Shown: positions 47,194 to 58,217 of the stretch, in pieces
Layout of the letters: the number at the start of each line of letters is the position of its first letter
Numbering within the stretch: position 1 is the stretch's first letter
From: Burkholderia sp. SRS-W-2-2016
GTDB lineage: Bacteria > Pseudomonadota > Gammaproteobacteria > Burkholderiales > Burkholderiaceae
Direction: 5' to 3'
Assembly: GCF_001931485.1 (NCBI RefSeq)
Contig: NZ_MSDV01000018.1
Span: 1-64,000 of the forward strand
Length of the DNA stretch: 64,000 nt
Program-made: the position numbers and the translations under genes
Notes under the pieces: generated by a model
The model's database searches: none
What the model saw: the letters and a program-made list of their open reading frames with translations, nothing else
Told to the model about the DNA's origin: nothing

Positions 47194-48284
47194 GCCAATC
47201 CGAAGTGCAGCGCAACGCGCCGGTCGCGGCGACCATCTATCGCGGCGACTCCATCGAGAACACCCATCTCGCGCATGTCGCGCTCGTCGACGCGGATGGC
47301 CGTCTGCTGTATTCGTTCGGCGACGCCACGCGCATGACGCTGCCGCGCTCGGCGGCGAAGCCGGCGCAGGCGCTCGCGGTGCTGGAAACCGGCGCGCTCG
47401 ACCGCTACGGTTTCGACGCCGCCGATCTCGCGCTGATGTGCGCGTCGCATAGCAGCGAGCCGCGCCATATCGAACGCACCCGCGCGATGCTCGCGAAAGT
47501 GCAGGCGAGCGAAGCGGACATGCGTTGCGGCGGGCATCCGCCGTTGTCGGACGCGGTGTATGTCGACTGGATCCGGCGCGGTTTCACGCCGACCGCGGTG
47601 TGCAGCAACTGCTCGGGCAAACACGCGGGGATGCTGGCCGGCGCGCGCTCGCTCGGCGTCGCGCTCGCCGGCTACGAGCTGCCCGATCATCCGTTGCAGC
47701 AGCGCGTGAAGCAGACGGTCGCGAGCGTGTGCGACCTGCCCGACGACGGCGTGCATTGGGCGATCGACGGCTGCAATCTGCCGACCCCGGCGTTTCCGTT
47801 GGACCGGCTCGCGCGGCTCTTTGCGAAGCTCGCCGCCGCAGAAGATCAGGTCGAGGCCGCCGCGCCGGAAGCGGAATTGGCGCCGCGCACGGCCGCGCTC
47901 GCACGGATCTATCGCGCGATGACGTCGTATCCGGAACTGGTCGGCGGGGAAGGGCGGTTCTGCACGCTGCTGATGCAGGCGTTCGGCGGCGCGCTGGTCG
48001 GCAAGCTCGGCGCGGACGGCAGCTACGCGATCGGCGTGCGCGCGTCGCAGCAGACCGCACGGCTCGGCGCGCGCGGTGCGCTCGGCATCGCGGTGAAGAT
48101 CGAGGACGGCAACGTCGGCGTGTTGTACGCGGTCACCGCCCAGCTACTGACGCTGCTCGAGTTGGGGACTCCTGAACAACGCGCGGCGCTCGCCGGTTTT
48201 CATGCGCCGAAGCGGCTCAATACGATGGGCGTCGAGATCGGCCGGATGGATTTTTCGATCGAGCTGGCGCGCGCGCCGCAGTGA
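47190..48284 (+). CDS. L-asparaginase, Rhizobium etli-type (class 3)
   Basis: A 364-residue asparaginase II family protein of the ReAV type. By offset from R. etli ReAV (+6 throughout) the catalytic Ser54-x-x-Lys57, Ser86 and the zinc-ligand set Cys141, Lys144 and Cys195 (CSNCSGKHAGM, DGCNLP) are all present. It hydrolyses asparagine to aspartate and ammonia. GGAGAA precedes the ATGA overlap start, so it is coupled to the LysR gene. Confidence 0.92.
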   Translation: MSQSEVQRNAPVAATIYRGDSIENTHLAHVALVDADGRLLYSFGDATRMTLPRSAAKPAQALAVLETGALDRYGFDAADLALMCASHSSEPRHIERTRAMLAKVQASEADMRCGGHPPLSDAVYVDWIRRGFTPTAVCSNCSGKHAGMLAGARSLGVALAGYELPDHPLQQRVKQTVASVCDLPDDGVHWAIDGCNLPTPAFPLDRLARLFAKLAAAEDQVEAAAPEAELAPRTAALARIYRAMTSYPELVGGEGRFCTLLMQAFGGALVGKLGADGSYAIGVRASQQTARLGARGALGIAVKIEDGNVGVLYAVTAQLLTLLELGTPEQRAALAGFHAPKRLNTMGVEIGRMDFSIELARAPQ

Positions 48285-48288
48285 CGTA

Positions 48289-49278
48289 CTACGCGGCCGC
48301 GCGCGCCGGCGCGACGCCGAGCGCATTGCGGATCGCGTTGGCCAGCTCGGCCGCCGCGAACTTCGCGACATAGCCGTTGGCGCCCGCGTTTTTCACGTGC
48401 GCCTCGTTGGCCGCGCCGGTCAGCGACGAATGAATGATCACCGGAATATCGCGGGTGCGTTCGTCGGCCTTGATCTGGCGCGTCAGCATGAAGCCGTCCA
48501 TTTCCGGCATCTCCAGATCGGTCAGCACCAGCGCGATGCTGTCCTTTGCGCGCGTGCCGTTCTGCTGCGCGTCGCGCGCGACCTGCTGCAGCGTGGCCCA
48601 CGCTTCCTCGCCGGTCTTGGTCATGATGAAGTCCGCGCCGATCGCGGTCAGCGCCTGTTCGATCAGCTTGCGCGCGAAGCCGGAATCGTCGGCGGCGAGA
48701 ATCTTCGCGCCGCGCGGAATGCCGAGTACCTCGCCGACCGAGGCCGGATCGACGCTCGGATGCTGCGACGGGAACACGTCGCGCAACACCTGCTCGACGT
48801 CGATCACCTGCGCGAGCCGCGAGTCGCCGGTATTGCCGTCGATGCGCGCGATGCTGGTGACCAGCTTGCCGCCCGCGGAGCCGTCGGCCGACAGCACCTG
48901 ATTCCATTCGAGCCGCACGATGTCGTCGACTTCCTCGACCGCGAACGCCTGGGTCGAGCGCGCGAATTCGGTGACCAGCAGGATGTTCAGGCCGCGCGTC
49001 GGCTCGCAGCCCATCAGGCGCGGCAGGTCGATCACCGGAATGATCTGGCCGCGAATATCGACCGCGCCCATCACGAACGGCGACGAACCGGCGATCGGCG
49101 TGACCGTCGGCATCGTCGAGATTTCGCGCACCTTGAACACGTTGATCCCATACAGCTCGTGCGCGTCGCTGCCGGGCACGCAGCCCAGGCGATACAGCAG
49201 CAGTTCGAACTTGTTGGAGCTCGTCAGATTGCTGCGTTCGTTGTTGCGCTCGTGGGTGGCACGTTGTTCGTCTGCCAT
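48289..49278 (-). CDS. cheV: Chemotaxis coupling protein CheV
   Basis: A 329-residue fusion: CheW-like domain (residues about 25-168) and a REC receiver domain (about 191-319). The phospho-acceptor is Asp254 in VLTDLEMPEMDG; the acidic pair is Asp197/Asp198 and the conserved Lys is in GANGYVAKF. CheV couples receptors to CheA and is adapted by phosphorylation. ATG 49278. Stand-alone here, 4 bp from the convergent asparaginase gene; no other chemotaxis genes in the window. Confidence 0.95.
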   Translation of the reverse strand: MADEQRATHERNNERSNLTSSNKFELLLYRLGCVPGSDAHELYGINVFKVREISTMPTVTPIAGSSPFVMGAVDIRGQIIPVIDLPRLMGCEPTRGLNILLVTEFARSTQAFAVEEVDDIVRLEWNQVLSADGSAGGKLVTSIARIDGNTGDSRLAQVIDVEQVLRDVFPSQHPSVDPASVGEVLGIPRGAKILAADDSGFARKLIEQALTAIGADFIMTKTGEEAWATLQQVARDAQQNGTRAKDSIALVLTDLEMPEMDGFMLTRQIKADERTRDIPVIIHSSLTGAANEAHVKNAGANGYVAKFAAAELANAIRNALGVAPARAAA

Positions 49279-49640
49279 CGGAATCTTTCTCCAGGGTTGC
49301 GGCGCGGGCCGCGTGTCAATGCGTGGGGTGCGCCATGCAGGTGATTCGCCCTGGCGCGTGGCTATTTCTCGGTTATCGGCGGCGGCGCAGAAAAATTCAG
49401 CGCTGTGCCGCGGTTTTTGCGCGGCGCGCGGGTTGATACGGATGCCTGACCACTGGTGGAGCGATGCCGCGTTTTCGTATGAAGGTTGTGCCGCGGGCCG
49501 GTGATACGCCGAATGCGATCTTTTCGGCGATAATCCCACGCTCGTTCCGAACCGCTTTCACGCATCGCGCGGTCCGCGCGAATGCGGCGCAACAGCCAAG
49601 CGTCCCGACGATTCATCCCGCCTTCAATCCAGCACCCCGC
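49279..49640. other. Intergenic region before TPR-glycosyltransferase gene
   Basis: 362 bp between divergent genes, no gene seen. A GATAAT word (49530-49535) is a possible -10 for the downstream gene. Confidence 0.35.
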
Positions 49641-51374
49641 ATGAGCAAACCCGCCAATCTGCCGCAACAGCTGGACCATCTGCTTCGGCAAGCCGTCGCA
49701 TTGCAACAGAACGGCGCGCTCGCCGAAGCGGAAGAGCTCTATCGCGAGATTCTCGAACTCAAGCCCAAACATGCGGACGCGTTGCGCTGGCTCGGCGAAC
49801 TCGCGTTGCAGGGCGGCCGTTTGCCCGAAGGCGTGGAACTGCTGAAAAAGACCCTCGCGGTTAATCCGAAACAGCCGGCCGCGCATTCGAATCTCGCGTA
49901 TGCGTTGAATGGACTGCAACGTCACGACGAAGCGCTCGCCAGCGCCGAACGCGCGCTCGCGCTGCAGCCGAAATTCCCCGATGCATTGAACAATCGCGGC
50001 AATGCGCAGGCCGCGCTGAACCGGCCGCTCGATGCGCTCGCGAGCTTCGATCGCGCGCTCGCGCTGGCGCCGGAATTCGCGGTGGCCTGGAATAATCGCG
50101 CGTGCGTGCTGCGCGATCTCGGCCGCTATACCGATGCGCTCGAAAGTTGCGATCAGGCGCTGGCATTGCAGCCGAACTATCCGGATGCATGGAGCAATCG
50201 CGGCAATGCGCTCGGCGATCTGAACCAGCCGCAAGAGGCGGAGCGCTGCTATCGACGCGCGCTGGAACTCGCACCCGGTTTCGTCGATGCATGGAATAAC
50301 CTCGGTCTTGCGCAGGTCGATCTGAATCAGCGCGACGACGCGTTAGCGAGCTATGAGCGTGCGCTGCAATTGAATCCCGCAGCGGTGGAAACGCACTGGA
50401 ATCAGGCGCTGTGCTTATTGCAGATGGGCCGCTTCGAGGCCGGCTGGCGCGAGTACGAATGGCGCTGGGAACGCAGCCGCATCCGCGCGGGCAAGCGTGA
50501 ATTCGCGCAGCCGCTATGGCTCGGCGATTTTCCGCTCGACGGCAAGACGATCCTGCTGCATGCGGAGCAGGGCCTGGGCGACACGCTGCAGTTCTGCCGT
50601 TATGCGCCGCTGGTTGCGAAGCTCGGCGCAAAGGTCGTGCTCGAAGTGCCGGGCGCGTTGCTGCGGCTGATTAAAACGCTCGACGGTGTCGACCAGTTGG
50701 TCGAAGCCGGGCAGCCGCTGCCGCCGTTCGATTGTCATTGCCCGTTGTTGAGCCTGCCGCTCGCGTTCCGCACGAACGAGGCGAGTATTCCCGCGGCGAC
50801 GCCTTATCTGTTTGCCGATCCGGTTGCGGTCGAGGAATGGCGCGGGCGCCTGGATGCAAACGCCACATCCAGTGGCCGCCAGTTGAAAGTCGGCCTTGTG
50901 TGGGCCGGAGAAAACCGCGCGCACGTCGCCGAGCTGCGCAAGATCGATGCGCGCCGCTCGCTCACTTTCGAGCGTTTCGCGCCGCTGCTCGACGTGCCGA
51001 ACGTGCGGTTTTTCAGCGTGCAGAAGGGGATGGCCGCGCCGCAACTCGCGGCGAGCGAATTGCGCGAGCGGGTCGCCGATTACACCGATGAGTTGCGCGA
51101 TTTCGCCGACACGGCCGCGCTGGTCGCCAATCTCGATCTGGTGATTTCGGTCGACACGTCCACCGCGCATCTGGCCGGCGCGCTCGCTACGCCGGTGTGG
51201 GTTTTGAACCGTTTCGATACTTGCTGGCGCTGGCTGCTCGCACGCAGCGACACGCCGTGGTATCCGCACGCGCGGCTGTTCAGGCAGCCGGCGCTCGGAG
51301 ACTGGGACAGCGTGATCGAAGCGGTGCGCGACGCGCTGAGCGAGTTGAACACGGCGCATGCCGGCGGGGCGTAG
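49641..51374 (+). CDS. TPR-repeat / glycosyltransferase-like fusion protein
   Basis: A 577-residue protein. Residues about 1-270 are seven or eight tandem TPR helix-pairs (repeat word such as DALNNRGNAQAALNRPLDALASFDRALALAP); residues about 300-577 are a GT9/heptosyltransferase-like region (ILLHAEQGLGDTLQFCRY ... VISVDTSTAHLAGALATPVWVL). Similar TPR-GT proteins modify flagellins or envelope proteins; the neighbouring cheV makes a motility link conceivable but not shown. ATG 49641 is the family-like start. Confidence 0.85.
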   Translation: MSKPANLPQQLDHLLRQAVALQQNGALAEAEELYREILELKPKHADALRWLGELALQGGRLPEGVELLKKTLAVNPKQPAAHSNLAYALNGLQRHDEALASAERALALQPKFPDALNNRGNAQAALNRPLDALASFDRALALAPEFAVAWNNRACVLRDLGRYTDALESCDQALALQPNYPDAWSNRGNALGDLNQPQEAERCYRRALELAPGFVDAWNNLGLAQVDLNQRDDALASYERALQLNPAAVETHWNQALCLLQMGRFEAGWREYEWRWERSRIRAGKREFAQPLWLGDFPLDGKTILLHAEQGLGDTLQFCRYAPLVAKLGAKVVLEVPGALLRLIKTLDGVDQLVEAGQPLPPFDCHCPLLSLPLAFRTNEASIPAATPYLFADPVAVEEWRGRLDANATSSGRQLKVGLVWAGENRAHVAELRKIDARRSLTFERFAPLLDVPNVRFFSVQKGMAAPQLAASELRERVADYTDELRDFADTAALVANLDLVISVDTSTAHLAGALATPVWVLNRFDTCWRWLLARSDTPWYPHARLFRQPALGDWDSVIEAVRDALSELNTAHAGGA

Positions 51375-51533
51375 CGCGCAGCGGCGCTCGTGCTCGTGCT
51401 CGCGCTCGTGCCCTTATCCGTTGTTCGAGCCGCATTCGCATTCGCTACTCGCGGCCGAAACTCAAGTGTCAAAGGCCGCAATGAACGGCGATACAGTCGG
51501 CCGCCACCTCCATGCTGGCGGCTCAACGCACTT

Positions 51534-53198
<1,665 letters not shown>

Positions 53199-53380
53199 AA
53201 GGAGCTACTTCGGAGAGGACACGCATGATAGCCCACTGGACGTACGAAGCTGTCTCTTTCTGGCCGCACGAAGCGTGACCGGCGGGTTGGATCTGTCCCC
53301 GGCGATCCGCAACCGCGATCGCAAGCTGTGACGCATAATATCGGCCATGTCATTTTTGCGCGCCATTTTCAGGACCCGCC

Positions 53381-55585
53381 ATGGAAATTAAAGTCAACTT
53401 TCTCGACAAACTCCGCCTTGAAGCCAAGTTCGATGACTTCACGGTAATTGCCGATCAGCCCATCCGTTATAAGGGCGATGGCTCGGCGCCCGGTCCGTTT
53501 GATTACTTTCTGGCCTCGTCGGCTTTGTGTGCGGCTTACTTTGTGAAGTTGTACTGCGTAAATAAAAACATTCCGACGGAAAATATCCGTCTGTCGCAGA
53601 ACAATATTATCGATCCGGAAAACCGCTACAAACAGATTTTCAAGATTCAGGTCGAGCTGCCGCCGGATATCTCGGAAGTGGACCGCCGGGGCATCTTGCG
53701 CTTCATTGACCGCTGTACGGTGAAAAAAGTCGTGCAAACCGGACCCGAGTTCGTCATTGAAGAGGTGGAAAACCTGGATGCCGACGCTCAGTCGTTGCTG
53801 ACGTTGAAGCCGGCATCGGATGTCAGCACTTATATTGCCGGCAAAGATCTGCCGCTGGAGCAGACCATCGCCAATATGTCGGGCATTCTGGCGGGCCTCG
53901 GCATGAAGATCGAGATCGCTTCGTGGCGCAATATCGTTCCGAATGTCTGGTCGCTGCATATCCGCGATGCGCACTCGCCGATGTGTTTTACCAATGGCAA
54001 GGGCTCGACCAAGGAAAGCGCGTTGGCGTCGGCATTGGGAGAGTTTATCGAGCGCCTGAATTGCAACCATTTCTATGGCGGTGCGTTTTGGGGCGAGGAT
54101 ATCGCCAACGCGGAATTTGTCCATTACCCGAACGAGCGCTGGTTCAAGCCGGGTCGTAAGGATGCGCTGCCTGCCGAAATTCTGGATCCGTATTGCCTCG
54201 AAATTTATAACCCCGATGGCGAGTTGCGCGGCTCGCATCTGTACGACACGAACTCCGGCAATGTGCAGCGCGGTATCTGTTCGCTGCCGTATGTGCGGCA
54301 GTCGGACGGCGAAGTGGTGTATTTCCCGTCCAACCTGATTGAAAACCTGTTCGTCAGCAATGGCATGAGTGCCGGTAATACGCTGGCCGAAGCGCAGGTG
54401 CAATGTCTGTCCGAAATCTTCGAGCGGGCGGTCAAGCGTGAAATTCTCGAAGGAGAAATCGCGTTGCCCGATGTGCCGCAGGAAGTGCTGGCGAAATACC
54501 CGGGCATCATGGCCGGGATTCAGGGATTGGAAGAGCAGGGCTTTCCGGTGCTGGTAAAGGATGCATCGCTGGGGGGCACCTACCCGGTGATGTGCGTCAC
54601 GCTGATGAACCCGCGCACAGGCGGTGTGTTTGCGTCGTTCGGCGCGCACCCGAGCTTCGAGGTCGCGCTGGAACGCAGTCTGACCGAATTGCTGCAGGGG
54701 CGCAGTTTCGAAGGCCTGAACGATTTGCCTCAGCCCACCTTTGTCAGTAACGCGGTGACCGAACCGAATAATTTTGTCGAGCACTTCATCGATTCCAGCG
54801 GTGTGGTGTCGTGGCGCTTTTTCAGCGCCAAAGCGAATTTCGAATTCGTCGAGTGGGATTTCTCCGGCCACGGTGAAAATTCCAATGCGCAGGAAGCCGC
54901 CACGTTGTTCGGCATTCTCGAAGAAATGGGCAAAGAGGTCTACACGGCGGTATTCGATCAACTGGGCGCCGTAGCGTGCCGGATTCTGGTGCCCGGCTAT
55001 TCGGAGGTTTATCCGGTGGAAGATCTGATCTGGGATAACACCAATAAGGCGCTATTGTTCCGCGCCGATATTCTGAATCTGCATCGTCTGGATGATGCCG
55101 CGCTGGAAGCATTGCTCGAACGGTTGGAGAACAATGAACTGGATGAGCACTCCGATATCGCCACGTTGATCGGCATCGAATTTGACGAGAACACGGGCTG
55201 GGGACAACTGACCGTTCTCGAGTTGAAGCTGCTGATCCATCTCGCGTTGCAGCAGTTCGAGGCGGCGCAAGAGCTGGTGGGCGCTTTCCTGCAGTACAAC
55301 GACAACACGGTCGAGCGTGGGTTGTTTTACCAGGCGTTGAATGCGGTGCTGGAAGTACTGCTCGATGACGAGCTGGAACTGGACGATTACGCGGTCAACT
55401 TCCGCCGGATGTTTGGCGACGCCCGGATGGACGCGGTACTGGGGTCGGTGGACGGGAGCGTGCGCTTTTATGGCCTGACGCCAACCAGTATGAAACTGGA
55501 GGGTCTCGACAGGCACCATCGTCTGATCGATAGCTACAAGAAACTGCATAAAGCGCGGGCCGCTGTGGCCGCTATCGCGAGTTAA
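53381..55585 (+). CDS. OsmC-YcaO fusion protein
   Basis: A 734-residue protein. Residues 1-140 are an OsmC-like domain with Cys50 (SSALCAAYFVKLYC) and Cys112 (DRCTVKK) as candidate redox cysteines. Residues about 155-560 are a YcaO domain with ATP-binding Glu/Arg clusters (ALGEFIERLNCN, QCLSEIFERAVKREI, FASFGAHPSFEVALERSLTELLQG), and the C-terminal part resembles the helical tail of E. coli YcaO. There is no Pro-rich C-terminus of azoline-forming cyclodehydratases. YcaO of E. coli is linked to methylthiolation of ribosomal protein S12. Codon use is unlike its neighbours: 33 of its first 80 codons end in A/T, against 17 of 80 in the aldo/keto reductase at 56235, suggesting transfer. Confidence 0.85.
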   Translation: MEIKVNFLDKLRLEAKFDDFTVIADQPIRYKGDGSAPGPFDYFLASSALCAAYFVKLYCVNKNIPTENIRLSQNNIIDPENRYKQIFKIQVELPPDISEVDRRGILRFIDRCTVKKVVQTGPEFVIEEVENLDADAQSLLTLKPASDVSTYIAGKDLPLEQTIANMSGILAGLGMKIEIASWRNIVPNVWSLHIRDAHSPMCFTNGKGSTKESALASALGEFIERLNCNHFYGGAFWGEDIANAEFVHYPNERWFKPGRKDALPAEILDPYCLEIYNPDGELRGSHLYDTNSGNVQRGICSLPYVRQSDGEVVYFPSNLIENLFVSNGMSAGNTLAEAQVQCLSEIFERAVKREILEGEIALPDVPQEVLAKYPGIMAGIQGLEEQGFPVLVKDASLGGTYPVMCVTLMNPRTGGVFASFGAHPSFEVALERSLTELLQGRSFEGLNDLPQPTFVSNAVTEPNNFVEHFIDSSGVVSWRFFSAKANFEFVEWDFSGHGENSNAQEAATLFGILEEMGKEVYTAVFDQLGAVACRILVPGYSEVYPVEDLIWDNTNKALLFRADILNLHRLDDAALEALLERLENNELDEHSDIATLIGIEFDENTGWGQLTVLELKLLIHLALQQFEAAQELVGAFLQYNDNTVERGLFYQALNAVLEVLLDDELELDDYAVNFRRMFGDARMDAVLGSVDGSVRFYGLTPTSMKLEGLDRHHRLIDSYKKLHKARAAVAAIAS

Positions 55586-55601
55586 GGGTTTCACAACACG
55601 G

Positions 55602-55645
55602 CTGGATTCTCCGGGCGCGCGGATTTCGGCGGCCGGAGAATCCAG
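55602..55645. terminator. Hairpin between OsmC-YcaO gene and small peptide gene
   Basis: A perfect 13-bp stem (CTGGATTCTCCGG, 55602-55614, with CCGGAGAATCCAG, 55633-55645). It ends the YcaO transcript and may also end the converging peptide gene. No T-run. Confidence 0.6.
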
Positions 55646-55703
55646 TGTCAAAGAGGCCCTCGTTAGCGGGCGGGGCCTTGATCGACGACATCGCCGTGCT
55701 CTT

Positions 55704-55889
55704 CTAGTACGTCACAGAAGCGCCGCTGCCAGTGAAACTGTGCTGGGTAGGGGAGTCGTTTGCGTAGTCGGAGACGGCCTGGATGATGTTCACGATCTGC
55801 TGCGGCAGCCGGCCGCCGCTGATAGCGGTCATTGCAGTGCGATCCATCTCGACGGCGACGGGGATGTCTTTGATAACGAGCGTGTTCAT
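55704..55889 (-). CDS. 61-residue Gly-Gly-leader-like peptide, candidate RiPP precursor
   Basis: TTGGAGAA sits just ahead of the ATG at 55889. Residues 1-26 (ending in SGG, Gly25-Gly26) resemble a double-glycine leader, with acidic and hydrophobic leader features (VKD-like, AVEMDR). The 35-residue part after it has no Cys but eight Ser/Thr and ends in SFTGSGASVTY. It converges on the OsmC-YcaO gene 118 bp away. No peptidase/ABC exporter is adjacent, so the YcaO link is by proximity only. From memory, leader-like peptides of this type are widespread in Burkholderia without obvious YcaO, which lowers confidence in the pairing. Confidence 0.55.
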   Translation of the reverse strand: MNTLVIKDIPVAVEMDRTAMTAISGGRLPQQIVNIIQAVSDYANDSPTQHSFTGSGASVTY

Positions 55890-56234
55890 GTCGATTCTCC
55901 AAGGGGCAATGAGTCAGTCAGTAATGTGAGGGCTTGTTCTGAGGGTGTCGCCACACTCGATAGAGATCAAGGCAAAGCCCGTGCCAAACGCTCGCGCCGC
56001 GCGCCAGGCGATCCCGCAACCACTTGAAAATACTGGCTTTGTCACGGCGAGCCGGGCGCATGGGCAGACCGGCGTGCGCGCCGCGGCCGGTGGGCCGGAT
56101 CCAACTGTCCGCATGCACTGTGGGTTCGATCGCGACACATTCCATTTCTCCGCCCCTGCCATCCGACGCATTTCCGCCGACACGCGTAGACTGATCGTCC
56201 GTTCATCGACGGCAATGCCAAGGAGAGCTATTCA
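55890..56234. other. Intergenic region ahead of the peptide gene and the aldo/keto reductase
   Basis: 345 bp between divergent genes. The short frames in it are Arg/Ala/Ser-rich and not convincing. TGACTGACT repeats (minus strand, near 55915) precede the peptide's ribosome-binding site. No clear promoter. Confidence 0.35.
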
Positions 56235-57260
56235 ATGGAATACAGACATCTGGGTGCATCCGGTTTCAAGGTGCCGGTGCTGAGTTTCGGCACCGGTACG
56301 TTCGGCGGCAAGGGCGAGTTTTTTCAGGCGTGGGGCGCGACCGACGTCGCCGAAGCGCGGCGTCTGATCGACATCTGTTTCGACGCGGGCGTGACGATGT
56401 TCGACACCGCCGACATCTATTCGCGCGGCGCGTCGGAATCGGTGCTTGGCGAAGCGCTGAAGGGCAAGCGCGACAAGGCGATCATCTCGACCAAGGCGAC
56501 CTTTCGTTTCGACGACGGACCGAACAACGTCGGTTCGTCGCGCTTCCATCTGATCCAGGCGGTCGATTCGGCGCTCAAGCGTCTGCAAACCGACTACATC
56601 GATCTGTTCCAGTTGCACGGCTTCGACGCGAAGACGCCGGTCGCCGAAGTGCTGTCGACGCTCGACGACCTCGTACGCGCGGGCAAGATCCGCTATATCG
56701 GCGTGTCGAATTTCTCCGGCTGGCATCTGATGAAGTCGCTCGATGTCGCCGACCGCTACGGCTATCCGCGCTACGTCGCGAATCAGACTTACTACTCGCT
56801 GGTCGGCCGCGACTACGAATGGGAGCTGATGCCGCTCGGCGTCGATCAGGGCGTCGGCGCGGTGGTGTGGAGTCCTCTCGGCTGGGGCCGGCTGACCGGC
56901 AAACTGAAGCGCGGCCAGCCGTTGCCGGAGACGAGCCGCCTGCACAAGACCGCCGACATGGGGCCGCCGGTGCCCGACGAGTATCTGTTCAGGGTGCTCG
57001 ACGCGCTCGACGAAGTCTCCGCCGAAACCGGCAAGACCGTGCCGCAGGTCGCATTGAACTGGCTGCTGCAACGCCCGACCGTCGCGACCGTGCTGATCGG
57101 CGCGCGTAATGAAGAACAGTTGCGCCAGAACCTCGGCGCGGTCGGCTGGAATCTGACGCCCGAGCAGGTCGCGACGCTCGACGCGGCGAGCGCGATCCGG
57201 CCCGCGTATCCGTACTGGCATCAGGAAGGTTTCGCGGAGCGCAATTCGAAGGCGGTCTGA
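56235..57260 (+). CDS. Aldo/keto reductase
   Basis: A 341-residue AKR starting MEYRHLGASGFKVPVLSFGTGTFG. Catalytic set: Asp-Tyr in FDTADIYSRG, Lys in STKATFRF, His in LHGFD. C-terminal cofactor segment VLIGARNEEQLRQNL. GGAGA precedes the ATG. Full length; substrate unknown. Neighbour of an SDR on the other strand and of two LysR genes. Confidence 0.9.
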   Translation: MEYRHLGASGFKVPVLSFGTGTFGGKGEFFQAWGATDVAEARRLIDICFDAGVTMFDTADIYSRGASESVLGEALKGKRDKAIISTKATFRFDDGPNNVGSSRFHLIQAVDSALKRLQTDYIDLFQLHGFDAKTPVAEVLSTLDDLVRAGKIRYIGVSNFSGWHLMKSLDVADRYGYPRYVANQTYYSLVGRDYEWELMPLGVDQGVGAVVWSPLGWGRLTGKLKRGQPLPETSRLHKTADMGPPVPDEYLFRVLDALDEVSAETGKTVPQVALNWLLQRPTVATVLIGARNEEQLRQNLGAVGWNLTPEQVATLDAASAIRPAYPYWHQEGFAERNSKAV

Positions 57261-57284
57261 GCATTGCATTGCATTGCATTGCAT
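57261..57284. repeat. Pentanucleotide tandem repeat (GCATT)
   Basis: GCATT repeated almost five times directly after the aldo/keto reductase stop. Simple sequence repeat in non-coding DNA. Confidence 0.8.
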
Positions 57285-57354
57285 GGCGCCGCGCCGAAGT
57301 CCGGCGCGGCGCGCAGGGCGGTCCGGCGCAGCGGCGAGCCGGACCCGCAACCCG

Positions 57355-58098
57355 TCAAACCAACCCCCCATTCGCCCGCAACACCTGTCCATTCACCCAG
57401 CCGCCGTCCGGTCCCGCCAGAAACGCGACCACGCTCGCGATGTCGTCCGGCTCGCCGAGCCGTTGCAGCGGCGGCATCTTCGCGAACGTGTCGATCTGCT
57501 CGGCGGTCTTGCCGTCGAGGAACAGCGGCGTCGCGACCGGTCCCGGCGCGACCGCGTTGACCGTGATGCTGCGCCCGCGCAGCTCCTTCGCGAACACCCG
57601 CGTGAACGCCTCGACGGCCGCCTTGGTCGCCGTGTAGACGCCGTAGCCGGGCAGATTCAGCGCCAGCACGCTGGTCGAGAAATTGACGATGCGCGCGCCG
57701 TCGTTGATCCGCGCGGCCGCTTCGCGCAGCGTGTTGAAGGTGCCGCGCACGTTGATGTCGAAGGTCTGGTCGTAGAGCGCGTCCGGGGTGTCCGCGAGTG
57801 GCGTCGGCTTCATCACGCCCGCGTTGTTGACCAGCACGTCCACTTTGCCCAGTTCCCGTTCGGTGATGTCGAACAGGCGGCGCACGTCGTCCGGCTTCGA
57901 CACGTCCGCCTTCACCGCGACGGCCTTGCCGCCGGCTTCGCGGATCGCGGCGACCAGCGCGTCGGCATCGCCCGCGCTCGATGCATAGTTGACCGCGACC
58001 GCAAAGCCGTCCCGCGCGAGCCGCTGCGCGATGGCCATGCCGATGCCGCGCGCCGCGCCGGTGACGATTGCAACTTTCGATGATTGGGTGGTGTTCAT
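57355..58098 (-). CDS. Short-chain dehydrogenase/reductase (SDR)
   Basis: A 247-residue classical SDR: TGAARGIGMA, NNAGVM, Ser in FSTSVLALN, YTATK (Tyr-x-x-x-Lys). Similar to 3-oxoacyl-ACP reductase-like proteins in dehydrogenase clusters. ATG 58098 has AAGGAAA upstream. Divergent from a LysR gene, the likely regulator. Confidence 0.9.
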   Translation of the reverse strand: MNTTQSSKVAIVTGAARGIGMAIAQRLARDGFAVAVNYASSAGDADALVAAIREAGGKAVAVKADVSKPDDVRRLFDITERELGKVDVLVNNAGVMKPTPLADTPDALYDQTFDINVRGTFNTLREAAARINDGARIVNFSTSVLALNLPGYGVYTATKAAVEAFTRVFAKELRGRSITVNAVAPGPVATPLFLDGKTAEQIDTFAKMPPLQRLGEPDDIASVVAFLAGPDGGWVNGQVLRANGGLV

Positions 58099-58217
58099 GA
58101 TCGGTTTCCTTGTCGGAGTGAATGAGTCGGTGAGCTGAATCATGAACGCTTTCGACGCTGAGATAATCGGGCTAGACTTGCGATCATCATTCCATTTGCT
58201 TTAATAATCCCGCCGCT

